Positions 51,053 through 60,002 of a DNA stretch of 64,000 nucleotides are shown one piece after another. Made by a program: the position numbers and the translations under genes. The notes under the pieces are model-generated. The model did no database searches. It had not been told where the DNA came from and saw nothing but the letters and a program-made list of their open reading frames with translations. This stretch comes from Paenibacillus rhizosphaerae (lineage in GTDB: Bacteria; Bacillota; Bacilli; Paenibacillales; Paenibacillaceae): the NCBI RefSeq assembly GCF_014192015.1, contig NZ_JACHXJ010000001.1, positions 806,001-870,000 of the forward strand, given 5' to 3'. Position 1 is the stretch's first letter. Each line of letters opens with the position of its first letter.

Positions 51053-51717
51053 CGTTTCAATACCTCCACTAAGATTGAGCTTGCTGCTTCAAGGGCTTCG
51101 AATGCTTCTTTCATCCGCCAGGCGGAACGATCACGGGGACCAATGGCATTCGATATCGTACGGATTTCCAGGCAGGGGAGCCCGAACAGCCGGGCGGCCT
51201 CGGCCACGCCGAAGCCTTCCATCGCTTCCGCGGCGGCATCCGCGTACCGCTGCCTTAATGCGGCAGCGGTTTGCGCCGAGCCGGTCCCCGTCGAGACCGT
51301 CAGGACGGCACCGCTGCGAACCGCCAGCCCGGCGGAAGCCATGGCTTCCTCGAGGCGGCGGACGAGCGGAAGATCGGGCTCGAGGCGCGAGCTGCCGAAA
51401 CCGAGCTCGTCCACGCTGAGAAAGCCGTCCGGCGTCTCGGCGCCAAGATCAGCCGCGATCAGCCGATCGGCAATGACGATCGAGCCGATGCCGGCCCGAT
51501 CCGTAAACCCGCCGCCGATACCGGCGCTGATGACCAGGCCGTATGCTTTGCCAGCCAGAACGCGAGCCGTACGGGCGGCCGAGGAGGCCGGACCGACGCC
51601 GGCCAGCTCGACGTCGATGAAATCCGGGCTTCCAAGACCGCGAAGGACCGCCTCCCGCTCGGCCTCGACCGCCGTCATGATCAGCACCCGGGAGTGAATG
51701 GTTGTTGGTAAGTTCAT
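51049..51717 (-). CDS. mqnB: Futalosine hydrolase
   Basis: A 222-residue nucleosidase of the purine nucleoside phosphorylase superfamily. Landmarks are LIMTAVEAEREAV at the N-terminus, GVGPASSAART and SAGIGGGF near 45-75, and EAMEGFGVAEAARLFGLPCLEIRTISN toward the end, holding the catalytic-type Glu and Asp/Asn region. It removes hypoxanthine from futalosine. Located upstream of mqnD in the same operon with a four-base overlap. No strong ribosome site is seen, but the ATG at 51717 fits the family. Confidence 0.92.
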   Translation of the reverse strand: MNLPTTIHSRVLIMTAVEAEREAVLRGLGSPDFIDVELAGVGPASSAARTARVLAGKAYGLVISAGIGGGFTDRAGIGSIVIADRLIAADLGAETPDGFLSVDELGFGSSRLEPDLPLVRRLEEAMASAGLAVRSGAVLTVSTGTGSAQTAAALRQRYADAAAEAMEGFGVAEAARLFGLPCLEIRTISNAIGPRDRSAWRMKEAFEALEAASSILVEVLKR

Positions 51718-51850
51718 GTGCGTACCTTCTTATCGTATAGTTTTCAGGCCGTATATGCAGCTTCAATATATAACCTTATCCTGATCGGAGCCGTGTGTAA
51801 AGTGCGGGGGGGTGTGAAGACGGATCGCTGCGTGTTGACAACGAAGAACA

Positions 51851-51879
51851 CCCCTGGGCCTTTTTTCGCCGCAGGGGTA
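51851..51879 (-). terminator. Candidate terminator of the ger operon
   Basis: ACCCCTG and CAGGGGT form a stem with inner GGC/GCC pairs, ten bases after the GerC-type gene. The tract that follows on the minus strand is poor in T, so this is uncertain. Confidence 0.45.
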
Positions 51880-51888
51880 TGAATGCAT

Positions 51889-53037
51889 TCAATCGATAGT
51901 ATAGGTATTGGCATGCTTAATCAAGACTTTCACCTTCACATCATCAACTTTTATTTTGGACAGAACCGGCCCCCGGGAGACGGTTTGTTTCCAAAGGTCA
52001 TAGTGATGACGGTATAACCATTCCTCGAACCCGAACAAGTCGATATGTTTGCTCTTCGCGTCGTTAAACTCCTTCAGGATGTCCTCTTTCAGGATCGCCT
52101 GGGCCTTTTGTTCCATCGCATGATCCGTCGCGGCAAACCCTTTAGTGTCATGCGTCTCTAGTACAGTGGCATTGACCGTAAGGTTGATATTTAAGTTTAT
52201 GCTGTCCGACGTGTCCGGATTTAACGAGATTTTTGTACTTGGCGACGTCAAATTCAACGTGTTGTTCCCGCCGATTGGTTCGGGAAGGTTGAGCGGATAT
52301 CTTACCAAGTGGCTGTACCGGATCAGTCTGGCGCCCATCATGTCCTTTTCCGCGACCCATCCCTCGTTCGCTCCTTTGTTGATGACGAACACGCCGGTGA
52401 GCTCCATCATAGAGGGGGTTTTATCCTTTTGGTTGGCTACCCATTTCCGGTCCGTTACGGACAGGACGGGAAGCAGGACGCTGGTTGCAGGCTCCCTGAT
52501 GCTGCTCACGAGTTGTTGCAGCTGAATCGGCAGGACCGCGGATCGCTGTTTATAGGTTTCCTTCGGCTCGAACATTTCCAGCAGCAGGGGAGACTGATTC
52601 AGCGTCGTATCTGCCGTGAATATCGACGTGATCGGCTTATCGGTTCCGTACACCCAGGATGTATACCGCAGCTCCCTGGAACGCAGAAGGCTGTCGAAAA
52701 TATCTTCGAGCTTTCCGAGTGCGGATTTCGTGATGACGATCGCTTTAACGTGCGTCCACAGCGTATGATGCTGGGCGGACCTGTAAACATCGTTGATGGC
52801 CAATAACACGGTCGAACCTTCGCCGATCCCAATCCAGGTGGATGCAGGCTTGGATTCCCCGCTTCCTTCCCTGGTGCCAACGGCGGAGAAATCGGTCAGC
52901 TTGACGTATACGATATAATGGTCCTTTTTGTAATCGATGCCGAGCGCCGTTACAATATTCATATCCTGTACCGTCTTCAGGTCCCAGCAGCCGGTCAATA
53001 GCAGGGAGCAGACCAGAAGAACGATGATGGCTTTCAT
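51889..53037 (-). CDS. Germinant receptor lipoprotein, Ger(x)C family
   Basis: A 382-residue lipoprotein; the signal peptide ends in the lipobox LTGC with lipidated Cys17, then WDLKTVQDMNIVTALGIDY, typical of GerAC/GerKC proteins. It is anchored in the inner spore membrane and forms the third part of the germinant receptor with the two other ger products. It is the last of three genes on the minus strand, four bases after the GerA-type gene. The germinant (often an amino acid or sugar) cannot be inferred. Confidence 0.93.
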   Translation of the reverse strand: MKAIIVLLVCSLLLTGCWDLKTVQDMNIVTALGIDYKKDHYIVYVKLTDFSAVGTREGSGESKPASTWIGIGEGSTVLLAINDVYRSAQHHTLWTHVKAIVITKSALGKLEDIFDSLLRSRELRYTSWVYGTDKPITSIFTADTTLNQSPLLLEMFEPKETYKQRSAVLPIQLQQLVSSIREPATSVLLPVLSVTDRKWVANQKDKTPSMMELTGVFVINKGANEGWVAEKDMMGARLIRYSHLVRYPLNLPEPIGGNNTLNLTSPSTKISLNPDTSDSINLNINLTVNATVLETHDTKGFAATDHAMEQKAQAILKEDILKEFNDAKSKHIDLFGFEEWLYRHHYDLWKQTVSRGPVLSKIKVDDVKVKVLIKHANTYTID

Positions 53038-53040
53038 CCG

Positions 53041-54525
53041 TTACTCTCCCTTGCGCGTATCGTCCTGCGTCCGCAGCACCCGCGGACGGTATTTGAACAG
53101 CTTGACCGGCTTTCGGAACAGTCCTTCCCAGAAATCCCTGGCGATATAGGGGGAAGCGGGAGCGAGATAGGGAACCCCGTAGCTATCCAGCGTGGCCAGG
53201 TGAAGCAGGACGGAGAACATGGCGATAAAAAATCCGAACATGCCCAGGGAAGAAGATAGCAGAAGCACGTATACCCTAATGATCGCCGTCGTTCCCGAAA
53301 GAATTTGATTGACCAGCGTAAAGGTGGCGATAATCGTCACAGCCACCGTTACCACCATCGTCGGCGACGTAACTCCTGCGCGGATCGCCGCATCGCCGAC
53401 AATGAGCCCGCCGACCACCGTTACCGTCTGTCCGACCGATTTGGGGAGGCGGGTGCCCGCTTCATGGAAAACCTGGAACAGGAACAGCATCAAAAAGCAT
53501 TCCAGCGGAAGCGAGAACGGAAGTCCCTGTCTGGAATTCATAATGGTTGCCAGCAGCGGAGTCGGAATCTGCTCGATGTTGAAGGAGGTTAGCGCCACGT
53601 AAAATCCAGGCAGGAACAAAGCGATGAAGAGACCCGAAATCCGCAAAAACCTTTGCAACGAGACGATGTGAAAGGGCATGTTGGCGTCTTCCGGCGATTT
53701 GATCAGGCTGAAGAGGGTGATAGGTGCGATGATTCCCATCGGCGATCCGTCGAACATAATCACGAACCGACCGGCCAGAAGGCTGGAGGCGACATAATCC
53801 GGCCTGCCGACATAATCGGTCAGCGGAAAGATGCTTTTAAGCGACCCTTGAACGAGGTCTTCGATTTGAGTTGTGCCAATGATCGCATCCCCATTGAAAC
53901 TTTGGATCTTCTTCCTGATTTCATCGACGATATCCGGGTTAATGATATCCCGGATGTACATCAGCGCGATTTGGGTGTGTCCCCGCTCGGAAAGCACGAA
54001 TTTTTCCACGCATAACGACTGGGTCCGAAGCCGCTTGCGGATAAGCGCGAGGTTCATGCTCAAGTTCTCGGTAAATCCGTCCTGGGGCCCTTTGATGGAA
54101 GACTCCGTGGAAGATTCCTCCGGAGACCGGGATGGTGTGCTGCTGACATTCAATTGATAGAAGGCGTTCATGTGCTGGAAATACAGAATCAGCATGCCCT
54201 GAAACACCTGGATATCGAGCTCGGACAGTAAATTTTGGGTCTTCAATTCCTTCAACGGCAGCGATTGATAAACCAGGATGCTGTCTTTGCTGCCGAATCC
54301 CGTTTCCTTGTACATCTGTTCCAGCCTAGGGAGGACAAACTGGTTGATTTGCACCGCGTCCGTCATGCCTTCACAATAGATCAGGAGAATGGACTGCTTC
54401 AGGTCTCCTTCCCCCACAACAAAGGGATGAAGGACGACGTCGCCGCATTGCTCGTAATACTTTTGAAGGAACGGGATATCGATGTCTTCCAGTCTGGCCT
54501 GAGGCTGCTCTGTGCTAGGTGTCAT
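53041..54525 (-). CDS. Germinant receptor subunit A-type, GerA/SpoVAF family
   Basis: A 494-residue spore membrane protein. The N-terminal half is a soluble domain with CEGMTDAVQINQFVLP, followed by about five or six transmembrane helices beginning near 290. The hallmark segment PFVVGEGDLKQSILLIYCEG is in the first part. GerAA-like subunits form a ligand-gated ion channel. I chose the ATG at 54525, which overlaps the permease stop by eleven bases; AAAGGA precedes it at slightly long spacing. It is the middle gene of a three-gene receptor operon. Confidence 0.93.
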   Translation of the reverse strand: MTPSTEQPQARLEDIDIPFLQKYYEQCGDVVLHPFVVGEGDLKQSILLIYCEGMTDAVQINQFVLPRLEQMYKETGFGSKDSILVYQSLPLKELKTQNLLSELDIQVFQGMLILYFQHMNAFYQLNVSSTPSRSPEESSTESSIKGPQDGFTENLSMNLALIRKRLRTQSLCVEKFVLSERGHTQIALMYIRDIINPDIVDEIRKKIQSFNGDAIIGTTQIEDLVQGSLKSIFPLTDYVGRPDYVASSLLAGRFVIMFDGSPMGIIAPITLFSLIKSPEDANMPFHIVSLQRFLRISGLFIALFLPGFYVALTSFNIEQIPTPLLATIMNSRQGLPFSLPLECFLMLFLFQVFHEAGTRLPKSVGQTVTVVGGLIVGDAAIRAGVTSPTMVVTVAVTIIATFTLVNQILSGTTAIIRVYVLLLSSSLGMFGFFIAMFSVLLHLATLDSYGVPYLAPASPYIARDFWEGLFRKPVKLFKYRPRVLRTQDDTRKGE

Positions 54526-55612
54526 GGTGTTCTTGTCCTTTCTTTCGGGATGAAATGAGAGCCAAACCAAACAAGATGAGGGCCAAGGCTCCCAAAAAGA
54601 CGGCAGAAATCGGGAAATACAAGTTTTTTAGAAATCTTAAGAAATTGATATCGTTTGGCCCGAATAGGCAGATGAGCAGAACCAGGCCCGCAGCCGCAAC
54701 GTATGAAATATTTCGCGGAATCTTTTGTTTAATATTCCAAATATCCACCATAAAATACAGGGCGAGAGCAATCCGAATAAAGGCCCCCGACAGCCACTGA
54801 TATATGGAGAAGAAGTCCGTTTGAGCGATATATCTCCCGATCGTGGCCACACGCCACTCCTCATACGCCGGATACAATTGCCTGGACGCCTCATACGGAT
54901 CAAAGATCGTAATGGCGCCGATCAGCGGTCCCATGGTCAGCCCGATCAGGGCCAAGGCCAGGACGTATAACTGCCAGGCCTTAGCTGGCTTAGCCAATTT
55001 GGGCTGGATGAACAGGTACATGATAATTTCAAAGGATCCTGCACATGAATTGGCCAAGCCGTTAAATACGGGCGCCCAGCCTTTGGACAGCATGGGCAGC
55101 AGCTGACTGTAATCCTTGGATTGAAAATTGACCGTCATGATGAAAAATCCGAGGAGGATGACGAACGGCAGGAGAAGCCCTGCTGAAATGGCTATGGGTT
55201 TAAATCCCATGATCGCCGCATATAGGCATAGAAGCAGCAGGACAGTGGTGGTTACCGATACCGGCGTCTCGGTCAAAAAGGTGATTTTGGCCCATGTGGT
55301 CGTATCAAACAACGTGTAGAAGCAAAGCATGTATAAAAAGAGGCTCATGACGATGCGCAGAAGAACGGCGGCACCAAGGCCATACTCCTGGCCCAACCAT
55401 TCGTGAATGGAGCGGTCCCCTATTCGTTTGGCCACAAAAATCGTCATTCCTGTCACCAGAAGCAGCGGCAGGGTGGACAAGGCGACCGAAATCCACGAAT
55501 CCCGGCCCGAGCTCTGGAGTAGGAAAGGGATAATAAAGACATGGTTCATCAACCCGACGGACAGCAGGATCATCATGATGCCTTGGGACAAACGGGCCTT
55601 TAATATTTTCAT
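54515..55612 (-). CDS. Germinant receptor permease-like subunit, GerB/endospore germination family
   Basis: A 365-residue membrane protein with about ten transmembrane helices, related to amino-acid permeases. GerAB-like subunits bind the germinant. The start is the ATG at 55612, after GGAGGTGACTGT. It is first in the operon, so the order B-A-C differs from the common A-B-C order of Bacillus gerA. I looked for a sigma-G promoter upstream and did not find a convincing one. Confidence 0.92.
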   Translation of the reverse strand: MKILKARLSQGIMMILLSVGLMNHVFIIPFLLQSSGRDSWISVALSTLPLLLVTGMTIFVAKRIGDRSIHEWLGQEYGLGAAVLLRIVMSLFLYMLCFYTLFDTTTWAKITFLTETPVSVTTTVLLLLCLYAAIMGFKPIAISAGLLLPFVILLGFFIMTVNFQSKDYSQLLPMLSKGWAPVFNGLANSCAGSFEIIMYLFIQPKLAKPAKAWQLYVLALALIGLTMGPLIGAITIFDPYEASRQLYPAYEEWRVATIGRYIAQTDFFSIYQWLSGAFIRIALALYFMVDIWNIKQKIPRNISYVAAAGLVLLICLFGPNDINFLRFLKNLYFPISAVFLGALALILFGLALISSRKKGQEHHDT

Positions 55613-55828
55613 ACAGTCACCTCCGGTTTCTGGCTTCATTCTAGAACCATTATTAACCGGGTTTTTCCCGCCAATACTTTCTTCCGTAAAATGACACGTG
55701 GCGCGAAGGGTGACGATATATTAGAATAGATAGGTCTGTATTTTTAAAGAAGGCCTCTATTGAGGCACTTCATTTCCCGATGTACAGGGAACGTGCGAAG
55801 ACAAGAAAGTTGAAAGCGAGAATTTGCC

Positions 55829-56851
55829 ATGATGATTAATAACCGGATGACATTTGAAAACTTATGCTTGCGGAATGAACCGCTTGCGAACCACTCGTCC
55901 TACCAAATCGGCGGGGAAGCGAATTTCTTCGCCATGCCCGAAACGGCTGAAGAACTGATCACGCTGCTGCAGGGAAGCAGAACCCACGGGCTGGACTATT
56001 TTTTCTGCGGCATGGGGTCCAATTTGCTGTTCCCCGACACCCCGCGCAAAGATACGCTGTACATTTCCCTGAAAAGATTCGTTTATTGGGATATCACGCC
56101 GACCAAATGGTTTATCTCCTCGGGGACACCGATGTCCATGCTGTCGATCGCTGGCCTGATGTATAACATCCCTGGCTACGAGTTTACTTACTTGCTGCCC
56201 GGCGGCCTGGGGGCAGGCATTTACATGAACGCCAAGTACAACCACCGGCAGATCAGCGACATTATCAAAACGGTATATTATGTGGACTTAGAGGATCCTT
56301 CCTTGTCCGTCCAGTCGATTGATGTCAGCCAATGCAAGTATGGCTATAAGCAGTCCATATTCCAGATGAACCCGTGGCTCATTTTGGGCGCGGATATGCT
56401 GGCCGTACCGGAGCAAATGGATCCGCAGCAGGCGAACCGCCTGCTGAACCGATGGAAGGACAAAGAGGGGATGTCTTCCCTGGCCTCGTTCTATTCGTAT
56501 ATGGCTGATGAAGCGAAGGCGCTGCAAAGCCGGGGAATCGAGTTCCCAGCCCCGATGACCCAAATTGAGGAGTACCGGAACGGCAAACGTCATTTCGAGT
56601 ATCCTTCCTGCGGATCCGTTTTTAAAAACAATTACGATTACGGCGTTCCCGTCGGCGCTTTGGTCGATCGTCTCGACTTGAAAGGAAAGACATACGGCGG
56701 CGCCATGATCTCGCCTTTCCACGGCAACATGATCATCAACACAGACCATGCCACTGCCGAGCACATTAAATATTTGATGAATGTGATTATGGAAGGCGTC
56801 GACAAGGCATTCGGCTTTGTTCCTGAACCCGAAGTCGTCGTCGTCGAGTAG
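55829..56851 (+). CDS. Divergent MurB-like UDP-N-acetylenolpyruvoylglucosamine reductase homologue
   Basis: A 340-residue FAD-binding protein of the MurB family. The FAD signature GMGSNLLFPD is intact (61-70). The second glycine-rich loop, normally PGTVGGA, reads PGGLGAG (124-130). The motif normally Tyr-Arg-x-Ser reads YGYKQS (Lys174), the catalytic Ser263 is present in GSVFKN, and a C-terminal Glu near 335 in PEVVVV matches the third residue. The enzyme could reduce UDP-GlcNAc-enolpyruvate or be a relative with another role. No cell-wall genes adjoin; it is divergent from the ger operon. Start chosen at the first of two adjacent ATGs; ribosome site weak. Confidence 0.78.
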   Translation: MMINNRMTFENLCLRNEPLANHSSYQIGGEANFFAMPETAEELITLLQGSRTHGLDYFFCGMGSNLLFPDTPRKDTLYISLKRFVYWDITPTKWFISSGTPMSMLSIAGLMYNIPGYEFTYLLPGGLGAGIYMNAKYNHRQISDIIKTVYYVDLEDPSLSVQSIDVSQCKYGYKQSIFQMNPWLILGADMLAVPEQMDPQQANRLLNRWKDKEGMSSLASFYSYMADEAKALQSRGIEFPAPMTQIEEYRNGKRHFEYPSCGSVFKNNYDYGVPVGALVDRLDLKGKTYGGAMISPFHGNMIINTDHATAEHIKYLMNVIMEGVDKAFGFVPEPEVVVVE

Positions 56852-56890
56852 CCTGTTTCAAATCCGAATATGTGAACATTGTGTGACCGC

Positions 56891-56923
56891 AACCCGCCTT
56901 TGCCCGCCATTGGCGGGTTATTT
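56891..56923 (+). terminator. Terminator of the MurB-like gene
   Basis: AACCCGCC and GGCGGGTT form a stem around an alternative CCCGCC/GGCGGG hairpin; the T tail is weak (ATTTG). Confidence 0.55.
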
Positions 56924-56978
56924 GATTCAAGTTCATGTCGGAGCGGCAAATCAAAGCAAAAATCTTTAAATTAAGGTA

Positions 56979-57007
56979 TTGTAATTGGACGAGAGTGTAT
57001 GTATACT
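56979..57007 (+). promoter_or_regulatory. Predicted promoter of the nitroreductase gene
   Basis: TTGTAA (56979-56984) and TATACT (57002-57007) are separated by exactly 17 bases. A GTAAGTAAGTAAC repeat follows the -10 box and could form part of an operator. Confidence 0.6.
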
Positions 57008-57047
57008 AAAAAAGTAAGTAAGTAACAAAAAGGAGGATGATATAAAA

Positions 57048-57647
57048 ATGTCTAAACAGTTTATTGATGCACTCAAAAACAGACGTTCCATATATGGAAT
57101 CAGCAAGGAGCAGGTGATCTCCGACGAGAAGATTCAGGAGATCGTCAACGACGCGGTGAAATACACGCCGTCTTCCTTCAACTCGCAAAGCACACGCGTT
57201 GTCGTTCTGCTCGGCGAACAGCATGACAAGCTGTGGAATGTGACGGAGAACGTGCTGAAAGCCGTTGTTCCGGCTGACAGCTTCGCACCTACTGCTGAGA
57301 AAATGGCTGCCTTCCGCGCTGGATACGGCACGATCCTGTTCTTCGAGGATTATGAAGTCATTGAAGGACTGCAAGCAAGCTTCCCTTCTTATGCAGACAA
57401 CTTCCCTGTATGGTCCCACCATACTTCGGCGATGCACCAATTGGTCATCTGGACCGCGCTTGAAGCAGAAGGTCTTGGCGCCAGCCTGCAGCACTACAAC
57501 CCGCTGATCGACCAAAAGGTTGCCGCTGAGTGGAACATTCCTGCGAACTGGAAACTGATCGCCCAAATGCCTTTCGGCAAACCGACAGTACAGCCGGGCG
57601 AGAAAGAATTCAAGCCGCTTGAGGACCGCGTTAAAGTATTCAAATAA
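57048..57647 (+). CDS. Nitroreductase-family oxidoreductase
   Basis: A 199-residue flavin enzyme. It shows the nitroreductase pattern: LKNRRSIYGIS, where the Arg-Arg pair binds FMN phosphate; TPSSFNSQSTRVVVL; and a glycine segment near AEGLGASLQHYNP. Members reduce quinones, nitroaromatics or other electrophiles with NAD(P)H. In Bacillus, related genes are induced by quinones and diamide under MarR-type regulators, which fits the neighbouring MarR gene. AAAGGAGGATGATATAAAA precedes the ATG. The substrate is unknown. Confidence 0.9.
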   Translation: MSKQFIDALKNRRSIYGISKEQVISDEKIQEIVNDAVKYTPSSFNSQSTRVVVLLGEQHDKLWNVTENVLKAVVPADSFAPTAEKMAAFRAGYGTILFFEDYEVIEGLQASFPSYADNFPVWSHHTSAMHQLVIWTALEAEGLGASLQHYNPLIDQKVAAEWNIPANWKLIAQMPFGKPTVQPGEKEFKPLEDRVKVFK

Positions 57648-57677
57648 GCAGTACGGAATTAATACTTAATAAAAGTG

Positions 57678-57714
57678 AAAGCACCTCACGTATTATGCGC
57701 GAGGTGCTTTTTTT
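57678..57714. terminator. Bidirectional terminator between nitroreductase and MarR genes
   Basis: AAAGCACCTC pairs with GAGGTGCTTT around a 13-base loop with extra CGC/GCG pairing; seven T residues follow on the plus strand. Confidence 0.9.
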
Positions 57715-57726
57715 CTGCGTGCCATG

Positions 57727-58221
57727 CTATTCTGCGGCCGATTTGGAACGTCCGCCGCCAAGCGTATGGATCTGCTCTTCCATGATGCCGCTGACCTTGG
57801 CTGCAAAGTCAATGAGCAGTTCAATCTGCTCGGGTGTATAGGACGAGCCGAGCCGGACCACAGAATCGTGCAGCGGCTTGAACGTCTCGCGGACTTCATC
57901 TCTGGCAAAATATTCGGGGACGATCATGACGCGGCGTCTATCGGACGGGTCCTGCTCTCTCCGCACGTAGCCCGCTTTCTCTAGACGGTCGATCAGGGCG
58001 GTAACCGTGCCGGTGGCGAGACCGGTAATTTTGGAGAGATCTCCGGCCGTAATCGGACCGGTTTCCCACAATATATCTACGGATTTCAAATCGGTGTTGG
58101 ATAAACCGAGGGAACTGGCGACATGCTGTTGGTACAGGACGGTCCTGGTTCCCAGCTTTCTCATTTGCGAAGCCAACCGTTCTTCAGGTGATGTACTGCC
58201 CTCAGCATTTTGACTTGACAA
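57727..58221 (-). CDS. MarR-family transcriptional regulator
   Basis: A 164-residue winged-helix repressor with the MarR recognition pattern TAGDLSKITGLATGTVTALIDRLEKAGYVRREQDPSDRRRVMI (helix-turn-helix plus wing; only its parts are quoted in fragments: LATGTVTALIDRLEKAGYV and DPSDRRRVM). It has no cysteine near the N-terminus of the kind used for redox sensing in OhrR, so it probably binds a ligand. The TTG at 58221 is preferred because AGGAGG is eight bases ahead; the TTG at 58227 is too close. It is divergent from the DHA2 pump and probably represses it. Confidence 0.9.
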   Translation of the reverse strand: MSSQNAEGSTSPEERLASQMRKLGTRTVLYQQHVASSLGLSNTDLKSVDILWETGPITAGDLSKITGLATGTVTALIDRLEKAGYVRREQDPSDRRRVMIVPEYFARDEVRETFKPLHDSVVRLGSSYTPEQIELLIDFAAKVSGIMEEQIHTLGGGRSKSAAE

Positions 58222-58248
58222 AAGCAAGACCTCCTCTTAGAATCTGAA

Positions 58249-58267
58249 TATCTTGATGATCGAGATA
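58249..58267. promoter_or_regulatory. MarR-type operator candidate
   Basis: TATCTTGATGATCGAGATA is a 19-base inverted repeat with one mismatched pair, in the region between the MarR gene and the DHA2 pump. The half-site TATCT-C/T-GA resembles that of Bacillus MhqR. A second, poorer dyad centred on GAATTC lies just beyond at about 58266-58285. Confidence 0.7.
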
Positions 58268-58337
58268 CTTGAATTCCGAGATAATGACTAGGTTTCATTT
58301 TATCGGAAGGGATAATATATTGTAAAGGAGATAACCA

Positions 58338-59882
58338 ATGGAAGCGACGAAAAGCAACATTAAAATGGTCGTAGCGGGGCTGCTGCTGGCCATTTTTATG
58401 TCTGCCATTGACAATACCATTGTCGCCACGGCCATGGGAACGATCGTATCCGATCTTGGGGGACTGGACAAATTCGTCTGGGTCACCTCAGCCTACATGG
58501 TGACGACGATGGCCGGCATGCCGATTTTTGGCAAGCTGTCGGACATGTACGGAAGGAAGCGATTTTTCGTATTCGGCTTAACCGTGTTTTTGCTGGGATC
58601 CGCATTGTGCGGCCTGGCACAGACGATTGAGCAGCTCAGCTTGTACCGGGCGATTCAGGGGATCGGGGGAGGCGCGCTTCTGCCGATCGCGTTTACGATT
58701 ATTTTCGATATTTTTCCGCCGGAGAACCGGGGCAAAATGACCGGGCTGCTCGGAGCCGTGTTCGGATCGGCCAGCGTGGTTGGACCGCTGCTCGGCGCGT
58801 ATATCACCGATTATGCCGGCTGGGAGTGGGTATTCTACATCAACGTGCCGATCGGCATCGTGTCCCTGATTTTCATTCTGCGCAGTTACAAAGAGTCCCC
58901 ATCCCATAACAAGCAAAAAATCGACTGGTGGGGCGCTTCGACACTCGTTATCGCCGTTATCAGCCTGATGTTCGCATTGGAGCTGGGAGGCAAGGAGTAT
59001 GCATGGGACTCCGCTCCGATTATTGCGCTGTTTGCCAGCTTCGCGGTGTTCTTCATCATCTTCTTCTTCGTAGAACTGAAGGCGAAGGAGCCGATATTGC
59101 CGTTCTTCCTGTTCAAACGCCGGCTGTTTGCAACCTCGCAGCTGCTCGCGTTTTTGTACGGCGGAACCTTTATCATCATGACGGTATATATCCCGATCTT
59201 CGTGCAGGCGGTATATGGCGGTTCGGCTACGAACGCCGGATTGATCCTGACGCCGATGATGCTGGGATCGGTGGCCGGAAGCGCCATCGGCGGGATATTC
59301 TCCACGAAGACAAGCTACCGGAACCTCATGATCATCTCGGTCATTTTCTATTTGGGCGGCATGTATCTGCTCAGTACGCTCACTCCCGATACCGCCCGGA
59401 TATATCTGACGATCTTCATGATTATCGTCGGCTTCGGCATGGGCTTCTCGTTCTCGCTGCTGCCGACGGCATCCCAGCATAACCTGGAGCCTCGCTTCCG
59501 CGGTACGGCGAACTCGACCAACCAGTTTTTGCGGTCGCTCGGCATGACGATGGGGATCACGATTTTCGGCACCATTCAGAACAATTTGTTCACGAACCGG
59601 CTTGCCGAAAATTTCAAGGGCATGGGCGGCGGGGCTAATTCGGCCATGGCCAATGTCGGCAGTCCGCAGGAAATTTTCCAATCGGCCAACCGCGCCAAAA
59701 TTCCGGCGGATGTGCTGAACAACATCGTTGACGCCATGTCCCACTCCATCTCCCGCGTATTTCTGTTCGCGCTGATTCCGATCGCGATCGCCGCGGTCGT
59801 AGTGGCCGGCATGGGAAATGCCAGAGTCACCGTCGGCAAGGAACAAAAGGCCGCTTCGGCAAAACAGCAGAAGACGGTATAA
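58338..59882 (+). CDS. DHA2-type (EmrB/QacA) MFS drug exporter
   Basis: A 514-residue protein with about 14 transmembrane helices, matching the DHA2 group of proton-drug antiporters. The first helices carry MSAIDNTIVATAMGTI, the Asp-Asn-Thr-Ile element of DHA2 pumps, and the helix 2-3 loop carries GKLSDMYGRKRFFVFG (motif A). A further GSASVVGPLLGAYI resembles motif C, which is typical of exporters. Its start follows AAAGGAG. A MarR gene is divergent, with an operator-like dyad between, so expression is probably induced by a toxic compound. Substrate unknown. Confidence 0.93.
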   Translation: MEATKSNIKMVVAGLLLAIFMSAIDNTIVATAMGTIVSDLGGLDKFVWVTSAYMVTTMAGMPIFGKLSDMYGRKRFFVFGLTVFLLGSALCGLAQTIEQLSLYRAIQGIGGGALLPIAFTIIFDIFPPENRGKMTGLLGAVFGSASVVGPLLGAYITDYAGWEWVFYINVPIGIVSLIFILRSYKESPSHNKQKIDWWGASTLVIAVISLMFALELGGKEYAWDSAPIIALFASFAVFFIIFFFVELKAKEPILPFFLFKRRLFATSQLLAFLYGGTFIIMTVYIPIFVQAVYGGSATNAGLILTPMMLGSVAGSAIGGIFSTKTSYRNLMIISVIFYLGGMYLLSTLTPDTARIYLTIFMIIVGFGMGFSFSLLPTASQHNLEPRFRGTANSTNQFLRSLGMTMGITIFGTIQNNLFTNRLAENFKGMGGGANSAMANVGSPQEIFQSANRAKIPADVLNNIVDAMSHSISRVFLFALIPIAIAAVVVAGMGNARVTVGKEQKAASAKQQKTV

Positions 59883-59898
59883 ATCCGGTTGAAAAATG

Positions 59899-59933
59899 AA
59901 AGGGCTGTCCGTTTTCACGGGCGGCCCTTTTCC
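59899..59933 (+). terminator. Terminator of the first DHA2 pump
   Basis: AAAGGGCTGTCCG pairs with CGGGCGGCCCTTT around TTTTCA, followed by TTCCG with few further T residues. Confidence 0.8.
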
Positions 59934-59973
59934 GTTTGCTGGCAAAAAAAGTGCAATTTATGGATATTTTACG

Positions 59974-60002
59974 TTGACGTTAACGTTATATCGGGGTATG
60001 CT
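59974..60002 (+). promoter_or_regulatory. Promoter with ACGTT repeats before the second DHA2 pump
   Basis: TTGACG (59974-59979) and TATGCT (59997-60002) are 17 bases apart. The -35 box overlaps three consecutive ACGTT repeats with the palindrome ACGTTAACGT (59977-59986), suiting a repressor that blocks the -35 region. Confidence 0.6.

Noticed and set aside
55640..55760. Possible sigma-G promoter for the ger operon (CATTTTA on the minus strand)
   Set aside because: No TGAATA-like -35 box at suitable spacing could be found.
58578..59945. 455-codon minus-strand frame opposite the first DHA2 pump
   Set aside because: Antisense shadow rich in Arg and Gln; no start signal and it runs across a terminator.
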